A stretch of 64,000 bases of DNA from JADZAI01 sp047602465 (GTDB lineage: Bacteria; Pseudomonadota; Alphaproteobacteria; Micropepsales; Micropepsaceae). Both the position numbers and the translations under genes were made by a program. Shown here one piece after another: positions 1 through 8,182 of this stretch; position 1 is the stretch's first letter; the number at the start of each line of letters is the position of its first letter. The notes under the pieces were generated by a model. It was not told the origin of the DNA. It worked only from the letters and a program-made list of their open reading frames with translations, and ran no database searches. Location of the stretch: NCBI GenBank assembly GCA_047602465.1, contig JASGHF010000001.1:1302001-1366000 (forward strand). Reading direction: 5' to 3'.

Positions 1-528
1 GACGAAGCCGGCGGCCTTGGCCTCGTGCGGCCCGAAGCGTTCGGCGAACATCATCATCTCGGCGGCGATCTGATGGCCGGTGATGCGCGGCATCAGCAGG
101 GACGACGCGGCCTCCGGCACCAGACCCAGATTGACGAACGGGCATTGCAGCTTCGCGCCCTCCGCCGCGACGACGAAGTCGCAATGGAAGAGCATCGTCA
201 CGCCGACGCCGACCGCAACGCCTTCCACGGCGGCGAGAAGCGGCTTGGGGTGGACGCACAGCGCCTTCAGGAAGCGGCTGACGGGCGCTTCCCCGTCGGT
301 CGATTTGCCGGCGCCGCTGGCGAAATCGGCGATGTCGTTGCCGGCGGTGAAACAGCCGCCTGCGCCGGAGATGACGGTGGCGCGGATGCCGTCATCGGTG
401 ATGGCCGCCGTCATCGCATCGGCGAGCGCCGCATACATGGCGGGCGAGAGCGCGTTCTTCTTGTCGGGCCGGTTGAGGCGCAGAACCTGCACATGGCCGC
501 GGCGTTCGATCTGGACGTGGTTGGTCAT
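1..528 (-). CDS. Enoyl-CoA hydratase/isomerase family protein (3' end outside window)
   Basis: Crotonase-fold enzyme that would hydrate or isomerise an enoyl-CoA thioester in the cytoplasm. The first 176 residues are visible and the C-terminus runs off the window. The N-terminus has the family pattern RLNRPDKKNALS, the oxyanion-hole stretch GGCFTAGNDIADF (about residues 70-82) and GVAVGVGVTMLFHCD, followed by NLGLVPEAASS, where the Glu fits a catalytic acid. The ATG overlaps the stop of the upstream thioesterase gene (ATGA), so the two are probably translationally coupled. Family membership is clear; the particular acyl-CoA substrate cannot be told. Confidence 0.9.
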   Translation of the reverse strand, partial: MTNHVQIERRGHVQVLRLNRPDKKNALSPAMYAALADAMTAAITDDGIRATVISGAGGCFTAGNDIADFASGAGKSTDGEAPVSRFLKALCVHPKPLLAAVEGVAVGVGVTMLFHCDFVVAAEGAKLQCPFVNLGLVPEAASSLLMPRITGHQIAAEMMMFAERFGPHEAKAAGFV

Positions 529-1037
529 GCGGCTTTCTCCTTGGGCGCGGCGAAAATCATGCAGGTGGAGGTGGCGGTGGCATAGAGACGGCCGCGCGCA
601 TCCTGAAGCACCGCCTCCGTCGTCGCGACGGTGCGGCCGCGGCTCACCACCCTGCCGGTGCAGGTGAGCGGGCCGGTGTCCTTGTTTGCGGCGCGGAGGA
701 ATTTGACCTCAAGCGTCAGGCTGGTGAAGCCCTGCCCCTTCGACAGCGTCGTATGCAGCGCGCAGCCGCAGGCGCTGTCGAGAATGGTGGAGAAGATACC
801 GCCATGCATCGTGCCGAGCGGGTTGTTGTGAAACTCCTGCGGCTCGATGCCGAAGGTGACCTCGCCTTCCTTCACGGCGACAGCCTTCATGTCGATGGTC
901 TTGCTGATCGGCGCGTGGCCGCCGGAGGTCAGCATGCGCGAGATGAACTCAAGCCCCGTGGAACTGGCGGCCGCCTCGAGAATCTCGGCCGGGTCGGGCC
1001 AGGAATAGGTGCGGGTGCGCGCGGGCGCATCGGTCAT
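525..1037 (-). CDS. PaaI-type hotdog thioesterase
   Basis: A 170-residue hotdog-fold acyl-CoA thioesterase, probably releasing CoA from (aryl)acyl-CoA in the cytoplasm. The PaaI/4HBT-type active-site stretch NPLGTMHGGIFSTILDSACG lies around residues 71-90, followed by SLTLEVKFLRAA, the usual central strand. A GAGG Shine-Dalgarno precedes the ATG. It is first in an operon with the enoyl-CoA hydratase (ATGA overlap) and divergent from an HxlR regulator 77 bp away, which suggests HxlR control of this acyl-CoA module. The N-terminal ~25 residues are not typical of the family. Confidence 0.85.
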   Translation of the reverse strand: MTDAPARTRTYSWPDPAEILEAAASSTGLEFISRMLTSGGHAPISKTIDMKAVAVKEGEVTFGIEPQEFHNNPLGTMHGGIFSTILDSACGCALHTTLSKGQGFTSLTLEVKFLRAANKDTGPLTCTGRVVSRGRTVATTEAVLQDARGRLYATATSTCMIFAAPKEKAA

Positions 1038-1055
1038 GGAGATGCCTCGTCGATA

Positions 1056-1089
1056 GGTTCAATGGTGAGACTATTTCGATTGGTTCAAT
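1056..1089. promoter_or_regulatory. Putative HxlR operator: two GGTTCAAT direct repeats
   Basis: GGTTCAAT occurs at 1056-1063 and again at 1082-1089, 26 bp apart, in the 77-bp gap between the divergent thioesterase and HxlR genes. The spacing is about two and a half helical turns. HxlR proteins commonly bind repeats in such divergent promoters. The assignment to this regulator is inference. Confidence 0.4.
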
Positions 1090-1114
1090 AACGCAACCAT
1101 GGTACCGTAACGTC

Positions 1115-1555
1115 ATGAAGCGCCTGCCCCTGAACAAACAGCCCTGCCCCATCGCCCGCTCGCTGGATATTTTCGGCGAATGGTGGAGCCTCATCATCCT
1201 GCGCGAGTGCTTTTCCGGCGTGACGCGGTTCGACGATTTCCAGAAAAATCTGGGCATCTCGAAGAACACGCTGACCGCGCGCCTGAACAAGATGGTGGAG
1301 CGCGGCATATTGCGCCGCGCGCCGATCGCGCCCGGCGCGCTGCGCGAGCACTACAAGCTGACCGAAATGGGCAAGGAGCTGCACACGGTGTTCATCGCGC
1401 TGCGTCAGTGGGGCGACAAATGGACATTCGACGGCGAAACGCCGCCCAATGTCGTCGTGGAGCGCAAGAATGGCCGTGCCGTTGCGCCGGTGGCCGTGCG
1501 ATCGCAAACGGGCCGCGTGCTGAAGCCCCGCGACACGATGCTGGTCAAGCTCTAG
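1115..1555 (+). CDS. HxlR-family transcriptional regulator
   Basis: A 146-residue winged-helix regulator of the HxlR/DUF24 class. The N-terminus has the family Cys (NKQPCPIARSLDIFGEWWS, Cys11), then the recognition-helix region FQKNLGISKNTLTARLNKMV and the wing LTEMGKEL. About 45 residues after the usual ~100-residue HxlR core form a C-terminal tail. It is divergent from the thioesterase/enoyl-CoA hydratase operon and convergent with the carotenoid oxygenase, sharing a CTAG at the two stop codons. It probably senses a thiol-reactive or aromatic effector; the ligand is unknown. Confidence 0.88.
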   Translation: MKRLPLNKQPCPIARSLDIFGEWWSLIILRECFSGVTRFDDFQKNLGISKNTLTARLNKMVERGILRRAPIAPGALREHYKLTEMGKELHTVFIALRQWGDKWTFDGETPPNVVVERKNGRAVAPVAVRSQTGRVLKPRDTMLVKL

Positions 1556-2901
1556 ACGGCGGGACACCAACTGCCGTGGAAGCCCTGGGGCACGCGGCGC
1601 GGCAGTTCGACGCGCGCAGCGTTTTCCAGCGTCGCGGCATCGAGGATGTGGAAATCGCTGGTCCCGCGCTCCGCATCGAACACGAAGCCGAGCAGCCAGC
1701 CGTCATCCTCCGCCGCGTCCGCGTGTTTGGGCACATGCACGAATTCCGACATCATCGCTTCGCCGAAGCGACGGATGGCGCGGGCGCCGGTCTTCATGTC
1801 GTAGCGGGCGAGCGCGGAGAAGTTCTCCTCCGTCGCGTGGTCGAAGGGAACGCCGACCGGCGCATAGGCGTAGCGGTGCGGCAGGCCGGTCAGCCGTTCG
1901 TCGATGCGCGGGAATTCCAGCGTCAGATCGTCCAGCGCCGCCTCGTCGGCTGATGACGCGCCGGGCCGCACCGTCCAGCGCCACAGCCGCGAAGCGTCGA
2001 AATTGCGCTTTGCGCCGCGCCGCCACAGTTCGTCGTAGCGCGAAACATCGACGGTGATCGTGCCGTCGGCGGCCTCATGCGCGTTGGCGACATGGAAGAC
2101 ATAGCAGGGCTTCACGCTGACCCATCGGGTCTGCGAAGCCGGGGAGCCGCGCTTCAGGATGCCGAGCCGCGCCGGATAGCTGTCGCTGAACGCATAGGGC
2201 ATGCCGCCCTTCATCGCGATCTCCAGATCGAACACGACCGGCAGATCCATGAAGATGACGTGGTTCCGCGTCATCGCGAAGTCGTGGATCATGGTGGGGC
2301 CGGTCACCGCGATCTCTTCGCGCTGCAGGTAGGCGCCGTCCGCGCCGATGCGGTGATAGACGAGCCAGGGCGGCGCGTAGCCATAGCCGAAGGCGTGCAT
2401 CTCGCCCGTCACCGGACAGATTTTCGGGTGGGCGGTGAAGGCGAAGTCGAGCTTGCCGCCGAAAGTCTCGACACCCAGCGTTTCAAGGTCCGGCGAGACA
2501 CGCATGGGCAGGCTGGATTCCACCAGCGCATAGATGTTCCGTCCGTGCGGCACGACATGGGTGTTGGAGACGCCCACGGTGTAATCGCGCGAGAAGTCAT
2601 CGCGCATCATCTTCTGACCGGCGAGCGCCTTCGTCCTGATCCAGCGATTGCGATACCAGTGCGCCGCACCACCGCCGAGCTTCAGGCCGTGCAGCATGCC
2701 ATCGCCCATGAACCAGTGGCCGGGCGTCTTGCCTGCGGGCGGGTTGGGGCCGTTGCGGAGATAGACGCCCTCCAGACCGTCCGGCACACGGCCTTCGACC
2801 TTGAGGCCGGTCAGGGTCGCTTCGTCGGAAATGGGGGCGTAGTTGCCGCGCATATAGAATGGCGGCTTGCGCGCTTCGTCTGCCTCGGCTTCGAGCGTCA
2901 T
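1552..2901 (-). CDS. Carotenoid oxygenase / lignostilbene-dioxygenase family protein
   Basis: A 449-residue Fe(II) dioxygenase of the retinal-pigment-epithelium-65/carotenoid cleavage family, which cleaves an alkene bond in apocarotenoids or stilbenes. The N-terminal LEGVYLRNGPNPP is diagnostic. The four expected iron-binding His are visible in AHPK (H158), MIHDFA (H206), VFHVANAHE (H270) and GFHGSW (H442). The start at 2901 is chosen because GGAGGAGAT lies about 8 nt upstream; an in-frame extension of 42 residues to 3027 would overlap the neighbouring gene and looks non-coding. It follows the CoA-transferase gene on the same strand. Its stop shares CTAG with the convergent HxlR gene. Substrate unknown. 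Confidence 0.9.
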   Translation of the reverse strand: MTLEAEADEARKPPFYMRGNYAPISDEATLTGLKVEGRVPDGLEGVYLRNGPNPPAGKTPGHWFMGDGMLHGLKLGGGAAHWYRNRWIRTKALAGQKMMRDDFSRDYTVGVSNTHVVPHGRNIYALVESSLPMRVSPDLETLGVETFGGKLDFAFTAHPKICPVTGEMHAFGYGYAPPWLVYHRIGADGAYLQREEIAVTGPTMIHDFAMTRNHVIFMDLPVVFDLEIAMKGGMPYAFSDSYPARLGILKRGSPASQTRWVSVKPCYVFHVANAHEAADGTITVDVSRYDELWRRGAKRNFDASRLWRWTVRPGASSADEAALDDLTLEFPRIDERLTGLPHRYAYAPVGVPFDHATEENFSALARYDMKTGARAIRRFGEAMMSEFVHVPKHADAAEDDGWLLGFVFDAERGTSDFHILDAATLENAARVELPRRVPQGFHGSWCPAV

Positions 2902-2971
2902 CGCCGATCTCCTCCCGGCGTTATCGTTATGAAGCGAGGCTAGGCCCGAGAGGTACGCGGAGTCGAGGCCC

Positions 2972-4156
2972 TCAGCCCGCGATGCCGCCGGCACGCAGCG
3001 CGGCGATCTGGTCTTCCGAGCGGCCAAGCTCTTTCAGAACCTCATCCGTCTGCTGGCCCAGCAGCGGCGCGGGAAGACGCTCGTCTGCAGGCTGGCCGCC
3101 GAAACGGGCGGCCGGGCGGACACCGCGCAGACGTCCCGCGACGGGGTGATCGGTCGTCACGATCTGGCCGTTGAACCTGACCTGCGGATCGTCCGGCACC
3201 TCTTCGCGCTTCAGTACGACGGCATGCGGCACGTCTTCGGCTTCGAGCCTTGCCCGGATGTCTGCGGTCGTGAAATCCGCGACGGCCTCCGCGAAGGCCT
3301 CCTTCAGCGCGGCGGCGTTCGCCATGCGCTGAAACACGTCCTTGAAGCGGGGGTCCGCCATGATGTCCTCGCGCCCCACAGCCCGGCAGAAGTCGCCGAA
3401 CTCGTCGTCGCTGAGCGTTATGGTGGTGATCCAGCCATCCTTCACTTTCACGATACCGTAGAAATCGGCGAAGTCGGGCGCGGGCGGCGCTGGGTTATCG
3501 AGCAGTGCGTAATTGTAGAAGGCGTCCGGCCACAGGAAGGCGATGGTCGCGTCCAGCATATTGAGGGTGAGGTGCTGGCCCTCGCCGCTCGACATGCGGC
3601 CGAACAGAGCGGCGGTGATCGCCTGCGCTGCGGTGAGCGCCGTGACCTTGTCGCAGGCGATCGACTGGATCAGCTGCGGCGCCCTGGTCGTCCTGTCCTT
3701 CTGGCTGTCGGCGAAACCCGACATGGCCTGCACCACCGGATCGTAAACGCGGCGCTTGGCGTAAGGCCCGTCCTGTCCGAAGCCCGACATCGAGACATAG
3801 ATGAGGCGGGGGTTCAGGGCTTTCAGCACGTCATAGCCGAGGCCCATGCGCTGGATGGCGCCGGGGCGGAAGTTCTGGACGAAGACGTCGGCGGTCCTGG
3901 CAAGGTCCAGCAGGATGGCCTTGCCCTCGGCGCTTTTGAGGTTCAGCGCGATGGAGCGCTTGTTGCGGTTCACGGCCGCGAACATCGCGCCCAGCCCCTT
4001 GTGGTTCGGCCCCAGCCAGCGGCAGAGATCGCCGCCGCCGATGGGTTCCACCTTGATGACGTCCGCGCCCTGGTCGGCGAGGAGACCGGTCGCCATCGGC
4101 CCGGCGATGATCGCCGAAAGATCGAGGATTTTGACGCCCGTCAGCGGTCCGGCCAT
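2972..4156 (-). CDS. CaiB/BaiF family CoA-transferase
   Basis: A 394-residue type III CoA-transferase that moves CoA between carboxylic acids. The N-terminal GVKILDLSAIIAGPMAT and DQGADVIKVEP, the RNKRSIALNLK stretch and YDPVVQAMSGFA, with Asp139 as the expected catalytic carboxylate, all fit the family; length is normal. It lies 70 bp upstream of the carotenoid oxygenase and just after a small membrane protein on the same strand. Co-location with acyl-CoA enzymes suggests activation of an organic acid for beta-oxidation. The donor and acceptor acids cannot be named. Confidence 0.92.
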   Translation of the reverse strand: MAGPLTGVKILDLSAIIAGPMATGLLADQGADVIKVEPIGGGDLCRWLGPNHKGLGAMFAAVNRNKRSIALNLKSAEGKAILLDLARTADVFVQNFRPGAIQRMGLGYDVLKALNPRLIYVSMSGFGQDGPYAKRRVYDPVVQAMSGFADSQKDRTTRAPQLIQSIACDKVTALTAAQAITAALFGRMSSGEGQHLTLNMLDATIAFLWPDAFYNYALLDNPAPPAPDFADFYGIVKVKDGWITTITLSDDEFGDFCRAVGREDIMADPRFKDVFQRMANAAALKEAFAEAVADFTTADIRARLEAEDVPHAVVLKREEVPDDPQVRFNGQIVTTDHPVAGRLRGVRPAARFGGQPADERLPAPLLGQQTDEVLKELGRSEDQIAALRAGGIAG

Positions 4157-4169
4157 GGCGTCTTGTCCT

Positions 4170-4460
4170 TCAGGGTGTCGCGGGAACCGCGTTGGGGTCC
4201 GGCCAGCCGATGAAGCCGAAGGCGATGGCGATGATGATCGCCAGGAAGAAGGCGGCGAAGCACATCACGATCAGCCGCCGCGCCGGCTCGGCGCTCGGCT
4301 CGAAATTGCGGCCGGTGAGAAAGGCGTAGCCGTTCCACAGATACCACGAGCGCGGCACGCCCGGCTTGGTATGGCTCATCATCGCGATGGCGGCGAAGAT
4401 CGCCAGCATCCATGCGACGAACGCGACGCCCCCTGCGACCGCGAAAATGATCTTGACCAT
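4170..4460 (-). CDS. Small two-helix membrane protein of unknown function
   Basis: A 96-residue protein with two predicted transmembrane helices, roughly residues 4-27 (FAVAGGVAFVAWMLAIFAAI) and 64-87 (MCFAAFFLAIIIAIAFGFIG), joined by a loop containing PRSWYLWNGYAFLTGRNFEP. No family is recognised. It lies 13 bp before the CoA-transferase start and may share its transcript. The hydrophobic periodicity supports it being a real gene. Confidence 0.65.
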   Translation of the reverse strand: MVKIIFAVAGGVAFVAWMLAIFAAIAMMSHTKPGVPRSWYLWNGYAFLTGRNFEPSAEPARRLIVMCFAAFFLAIIIAIAFGFIGWPDPNAVPATP

Positions 4461-4527
4461 GTGTCCCCTAATCCCGGTCCTTGGTTAGCAAGGGGCGCAC
4501 CGTCGCCGCAAGGCTCGACCCGGTATT

Positions 4528-6483
4528 TCAGCCAGGTTTGCGAGTCAGGTGGACGGTCAGCAGGGCCTCGCCCTTGGGCGTGATGCGGAGGAGTTGGTTG
4601 ACCGGGTCGTAGCTCGCCTTGCCCGGCCCCTCGACCAGCACCTCCGGCCCGCCCGGGTAGACCCGGGAGGGGGCATAGACTTCGATATCGCCGATGCCGG
4701 TTTCGACCGTCAGCTCGGCGCGGAAGGCGCCTGTTTCCGAATTGAACCTCTGGGCGATGGGCCGGCCGGCCCAGACGCGGACATAAGGCCGCGCAAAGCC
4801 TGCGACGGCGCGGCCGCCGCTGTCGGGATCGTTGCCGCCGGTCGCCTGATCGGCGGACCAGATGGAGAGATCCTCCTGGTTCCAGCCGTCGCCGATGGCG
4901 AGGTCGTTGCGGTTGGAGGCGGTGTAGTTCCACTGCGTGGAGTGCAGCAGCAATTCGTCGAGCGCGTCGTACATGAGGGTGAGCGCCTGCACGTGGCTGG
5001 CCCAGGGCGCGGCGGACCTGTCGCCCGCAGCCCACGCCTTGTACGCGGCGCCCCCATCGAGATCGTAGGGGATGCCGAACTCGCCGATCAGCGCCGGAGC
5101 GCCGCCGCCGGGCATAGCTTCGCTCATCGCCTTGTAGCGGCCGAGCTGGTTCACATAGGAATTGCGGATCGCATCCGCACCTTCCAGCGTGCGCCCGCTG
5201 AACGGGTTGAAGGCGACCGGGAACATGAAGGTCTTGGTCGTCAGCGTGACGACATCATACCAGTGCGAGGCGTTCACCGTGTCGGCCGGCGTGCCCGGCG
5301 GGAAGGTGGCGCCCGAGAAGGTCTTGAACGGGTCCATCTCGGCGAAGACCAGCCAGTCCGACCGGATAGGGCGGATCGTTTCCGCCACCGCGTTGAAGAA
5401 CGGCACCATGAAATCGGCTTCGGGATCGATCGCCCGGACGCCATCATGGGTGAAGTAGTTCTCGCGCGTGCCGTTCACATAGGCGGCGGCGAAGGGATCG
5501 GACGCGCCGTCGCGCCAGATCTTCACGCCGTCCGGGTTCACTGTCTCGGTGTGCGTGACCTTCATTTTCATGGAGGCCGTATCGAAGCCGATGACCGGCA
5601 CCTCACGCGTTTCGCCGAGCGCCGCCATCAGGCCGTCGAGCGGCGACCAGGCAGCACCGGGGCGCACGTGTTCTGGATGCTGCGGCGTGCGCTCGACATG
5701 CTGGTGCGACAATTCCTTGCCGATCCATCCGAGGCTCGGCTCGTTCAGCGTGTCGAAGCCGAGGACATGGTCCATGTCCTTCACGCGCTCGGCGATGGCG
5801 CGCATCGCGCCGAGATAGTGGCCCTGCAGATAGTCCTGCGCGGTCTGGCCCTCGATGCGGAAATCCGGCGCGAAGGCGTTGCCGGCAAAGAACAGCGTCC
5901 ACATGATCGCGTTGCCCGGCAGCCGGTAATTCTGCGACCAGGTCATCTGCGGATAAGCGTCCTGCCGGCCACCCTTCGCATAGTCGTATTTGTGCTGCAT
6001 CACGTGGGCAGCGCCGGACGCGTGGAATTTGGTGAAGTCGAGGCCGACCGCCTCGAATGTCCAGCCGGGCGCGCCGTCGCCGCCCGACATGCGGCTCCAG
6101 GCGTCCTGATGGAAGTCGATGAAGACGTAGAAGCCGTACTCGCCCGCAAGGCGGGTGATCTCGGTCAGATAGTCGAGATAGGTGGTGTCGTATTTGCTCG
6201 GGCCTTCATGCTCGACGGCTTCCCAGGTGGTGAGCAGGCGGAGACAGTTGAAGCCCCAATGGGCGAGGCGGCCGAAATGCTGCGCCGCCTCGCTCAACGG
6301 GAAGGGCCGGCCGACAAAGCTGACGGTCCTGTGATCGGCGAAATCGGCGGCGAAATTGGTGCGCTGGTCGGGCGTGGCGGGGACTTTGGTGTCGCCGCCG
6401 AGATTGACGCCGCGCAGCAATACGCGGCGGCCTGAAGGTTCACGGAACCAGAGTCCGTCAATGGCGAGGCGGGGCAGCGTCAT
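4528..6483 (-). CDS. Glycoside hydrolase family 5 protein (glycosylceramidase/steryl-glucosidase-like)
   Basis: A 651-residue cellulase-superfamily hydrolase. The N-terminus RRVLLRGVNLGGDTKVP and WGFNCLRLLTTWEAVE fit GH5. FDTLNEPSLGW supplies the acid/base (E248) and ALIGEFGIPYD the nucleophile (E468). The unusually long spacer between these and a C-terminal beta domain (about residues 560-651) resemble GH5 enzymes acting on glycosylceramides or sterylglucosides rather than cellulases. No signal peptide is visible, so a cytoplasmic location is likely. GGAGGA precedes the ATG. It is alone in its transcription unit. The lipid-glycoside substrate is inference. Confidence 0.85.
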   Translation of the reverse strand: MTLPRLAIDGLWFREPSGRRVLLRGVNLGGDTKVPATPDQRTNFAADFADHRTVSFVGRPFPLSEAAQHFGRLAHWGFNCLRLLTTWEAVEHEGPSKYDTTYLDYLTEITRLAGEYGFYVFIDFHQDAWSRMSGGDGAPGWTFEAVGLDFTKFHASGAAHVMQHKYDYAKGGRQDAYPQMTWSQNYRLPGNAIMWTLFFAGNAFAPDFRIEGQTAQDYLQGHYLGAMRAIAERVKDMDHVLGFDTLNEPSLGWIGKELSHQHVERTPQHPEHVRPGAAWSPLDGLMAALGETREVPVIGFDTASMKMKVTHTETVNPDGVKIWRDGASDPFAAAYVNGTRENYFTHDGVRAIDPEADFMVPFFNAVAETIRPIRSDWLVFAEMDPFKTFSGATFPPGTPADTVNASHWYDVVTLTTKTFMFPVAFNPFSGRTLEGADAIRNSYVNQLGRYKAMSEAMPGGGAPALIGEFGIPYDLDGGAAYKAWAAGDRSAAPWASHVQALTLMYDALDELLLHSTQWNYTASNRNDLAIGDGWNQEDLSIWSADQATGGNDPDSGGRAVAGFARPYVRVWAGRPIAQRFNSETGAFRAELTVETGIGDIEVYAPSRVYPGGPEVLVEGPGKASYDPVNQLLRITPKGEALLTVHLTRKPG

Positions 6484-6580
6484 GGGGCGTTCCTCCGTCT
6501 GTCGTTTCCTGCACGGGAGCGTCTGAAGCGTTCCTCAATCCATGGAACCTAGACCGTGCGGCGGAGGGGTGAAACCCGGA

Positions 6581-7288
6581 CTAGCTGCGTTCGAACACGA
6601 AAGTTCCCCCCGTCGTCGCGGTGAGGCATTGCGCCAGCGTTTTAAGGGCATCGCTCCACAGCGTCGATCCGGCGAAGGCGACGAGCCGGGCCTTGGGGTC
6701 TTCGCCTTCCTTGTAGGTGTAGTTGACGCTGGTGTCGGAGGCCGCCTCGATGCTGCACGCCGCCACCTGGCGGGACGCGGCGCGCTCGAAGACCACCGCC
6801 TCCAGCTTCAGCGTGCCGCCCTCGAACGTCTTGTCGTCGATGGCGCGTGGCGGATCATAGGCGGCCGCGCGGTAAAGCACGACATAAGTGGTCGCCAACG
6901 CGGTCTGGAACTGCTTGTCGAAGCCCTCGGCGCTTTCGTCCAGCGCGCTCTCCGCCATCGGGTTCTTCGCGCCCGTCCAGCCGAGCGCATTCAGCAGTTC
7001 GGACGACAGGATCAGATCGTATACAGGCTCGTCGTCGCTCAACGCCTCGACCGGCACGAAGGCGGTGTTGAAGGCGCCGGCGGCGACATCATAGACCGGC
7101 TTCGGGTCGGCGTCGGCCACCTTGCCGCTGACCACCACACCGGGGGCCGGCAACGTGCCGGCGATCGCCTTCAGCTCACCGCGCACGGCTTCGATCTGCG
7201 GCGTGAAGCGTGTGATGACGTCGCGGTTGCTCTCGCCGCAGGCCGCGAGAACTACGGGCAGGCTGAGGGCCAGGACGATGCGGCGCAT
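6581..7288 (-). CDS. Predicted lipoprotein of unknown function
   Basis: A 235-residue protein with a lipoprotein signal, MRRIVLALSLPVVLAAC, where the lipobox LAAC would be cleaved before Cys17. The mature part has no motif I recognise; it contains two further Cys near 178 and 221 that could form a disulfide in the periplasm. It is last in a three-gene unit, 9 bp after the NAD-kinase-like gene, which follows an SPFH protein. The arrangement hints at a membrane-associated function shared by the three. Confidence 0.7.
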   Translation of the reverse strand: MRRIVLALSLPVVLAACGESNRDVITRFTPQIEAVRGELKAIAGTLPAPGVVVSGKVADADPKPVYDVAAGAFNTAFVPVEALSDDEPVYDLILSSELLNALGWTGAKNPMAESALDESAEGFDKQFQTALATTYVVLYRAAAYDPPRAIDDKTFEGGTLKLEAVVFERAASRQVAACSIEAASDTSVNYTYKEGEDPKARLVAFAGSTLWSDALKTLAQCLTATTGGTFVFERS

Positions 7289-7297
7289 GGGCGTCTC

Positions 7298-8179
7298 CTA
7301 CTGGATCAGGTGAACTTTGCGGTGAGCGGGGCGGATGGTGAGCGTGACGCCGGCATCGAAGCGCAATGAATCCTGCTCGATGCCGTCTGCGAAAACGACG
7401 CCGTTCTCCATGCGCGACTCGATCGCCAGCGGCTGGCGCTGGGTGATGTCGCCGTGAGTGAGCGCTACGGAGAAGCCCTTGCCCGGCCAGGCCTCGCGCA
7501 CCGCGAAACGCAAGCGGTCGTCGGCGGGATCGAAGGCGGCCTTTTCACCCTGCAGCGATTTCAGCCAGCCGGATGAACCCGTGCCGGTCGCAACGATGAG
7601 GCCGGATGACGACTGCTCGTGTTCCTGGCCCTTGAAATAGAGCCGGTAGCGCGCCGACTGATGGTTCGGCACGCCGACGAAGATCTCGTTGAGGCCATAG
7701 ATCGTCTGCTTGTCCGAGGTGACGCCCTCGGCCAGAGTCGCATCGCGTACGGGGCGGCGATCGTGCAGCGCATCGCGCAGCGCCGCAACGAAGCCCGGCG
7801 TGTCGAAGGGCAACAGCGCGCCCTCGATATTGGCCGGGTCCGGGTTCACGCCGGCGAGCGGCTGGCCGTCGAGATATTTGCCGACATTGGCGACGAGACC
7901 GTCCTGTCCGACCGCCACGACCAGATCGTGCGGCTCGAACAGGAATTGGGCAACGAGGTTGCGGTCGATCTCGACGGTCTTCACCTCATCGGGAACGGCG
8001 GCGCGGATCTGGCGCAGGGCCGCGTTCTCGGCGCTCTCATAGGCCTTGGCGCGCTTGAAGGAGGCGGCGCCGCCCGCCGCCTGCGCGAGCATGAATTTCG
8101 CCTGGCCCTCGCTGCCATAGCGGCGGACCAGCGTTTCGGCCTGGGTCTGGCGCGTCAGAATGACGACGCGGCTGCGCAT
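7298..8179 (-). CDS. NAD-kinase-like (ATP-NAD kinase fold) protein
   Basis: A 293-residue protein with the layout of the ATP-NAD kinase superfamily. AVGQDGLVANVGKYL (from residue 89) stands where NAD kinases have GGDG; GLNEIFVG (162-169) matches the conserved NE motif; VATGTGSSGW (196-205) matches the T-G-S-T-A turn. The first Gly-Gly of GGDG is changed to Gly-Gln, so the reaction may be altered. The N-terminal ~80 residues are not NAD-kinase-like. The start is 3 bp after the SPFH stop, so the genes are surely co-transcribed. Phosphorylation of NAD or of a different metabolite cannot be decided. Confidence 0.7.
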   Translation of the reverse strand: MRSRVVILTRQTQAETLVRRYGSEGQAKFMLAQAAGGAASFKRAKAYESAENAALRQIRAAVPDEVKTVEIDRNLVAQFLFEPHDLVVAVGQDGLVANVGKYLDGQPLAGVNPDPANIEGALLPFDTPGFVAALRDALHDRRPVRDATLAEGVTSDKQTIYGLNEIFVGVPNHQSARYRLYFKGQEHEQSSSGLIVATGTGSSGWLKSLQGEKAAFDPADDRLRFAVREAWPGKGFSVALTHGDITQRQPLAIESRMENGVVFADGIEQDSLRFDAGVTLTIRPAHRKVHLIQ

Positions 8180-8182
8180 GGT

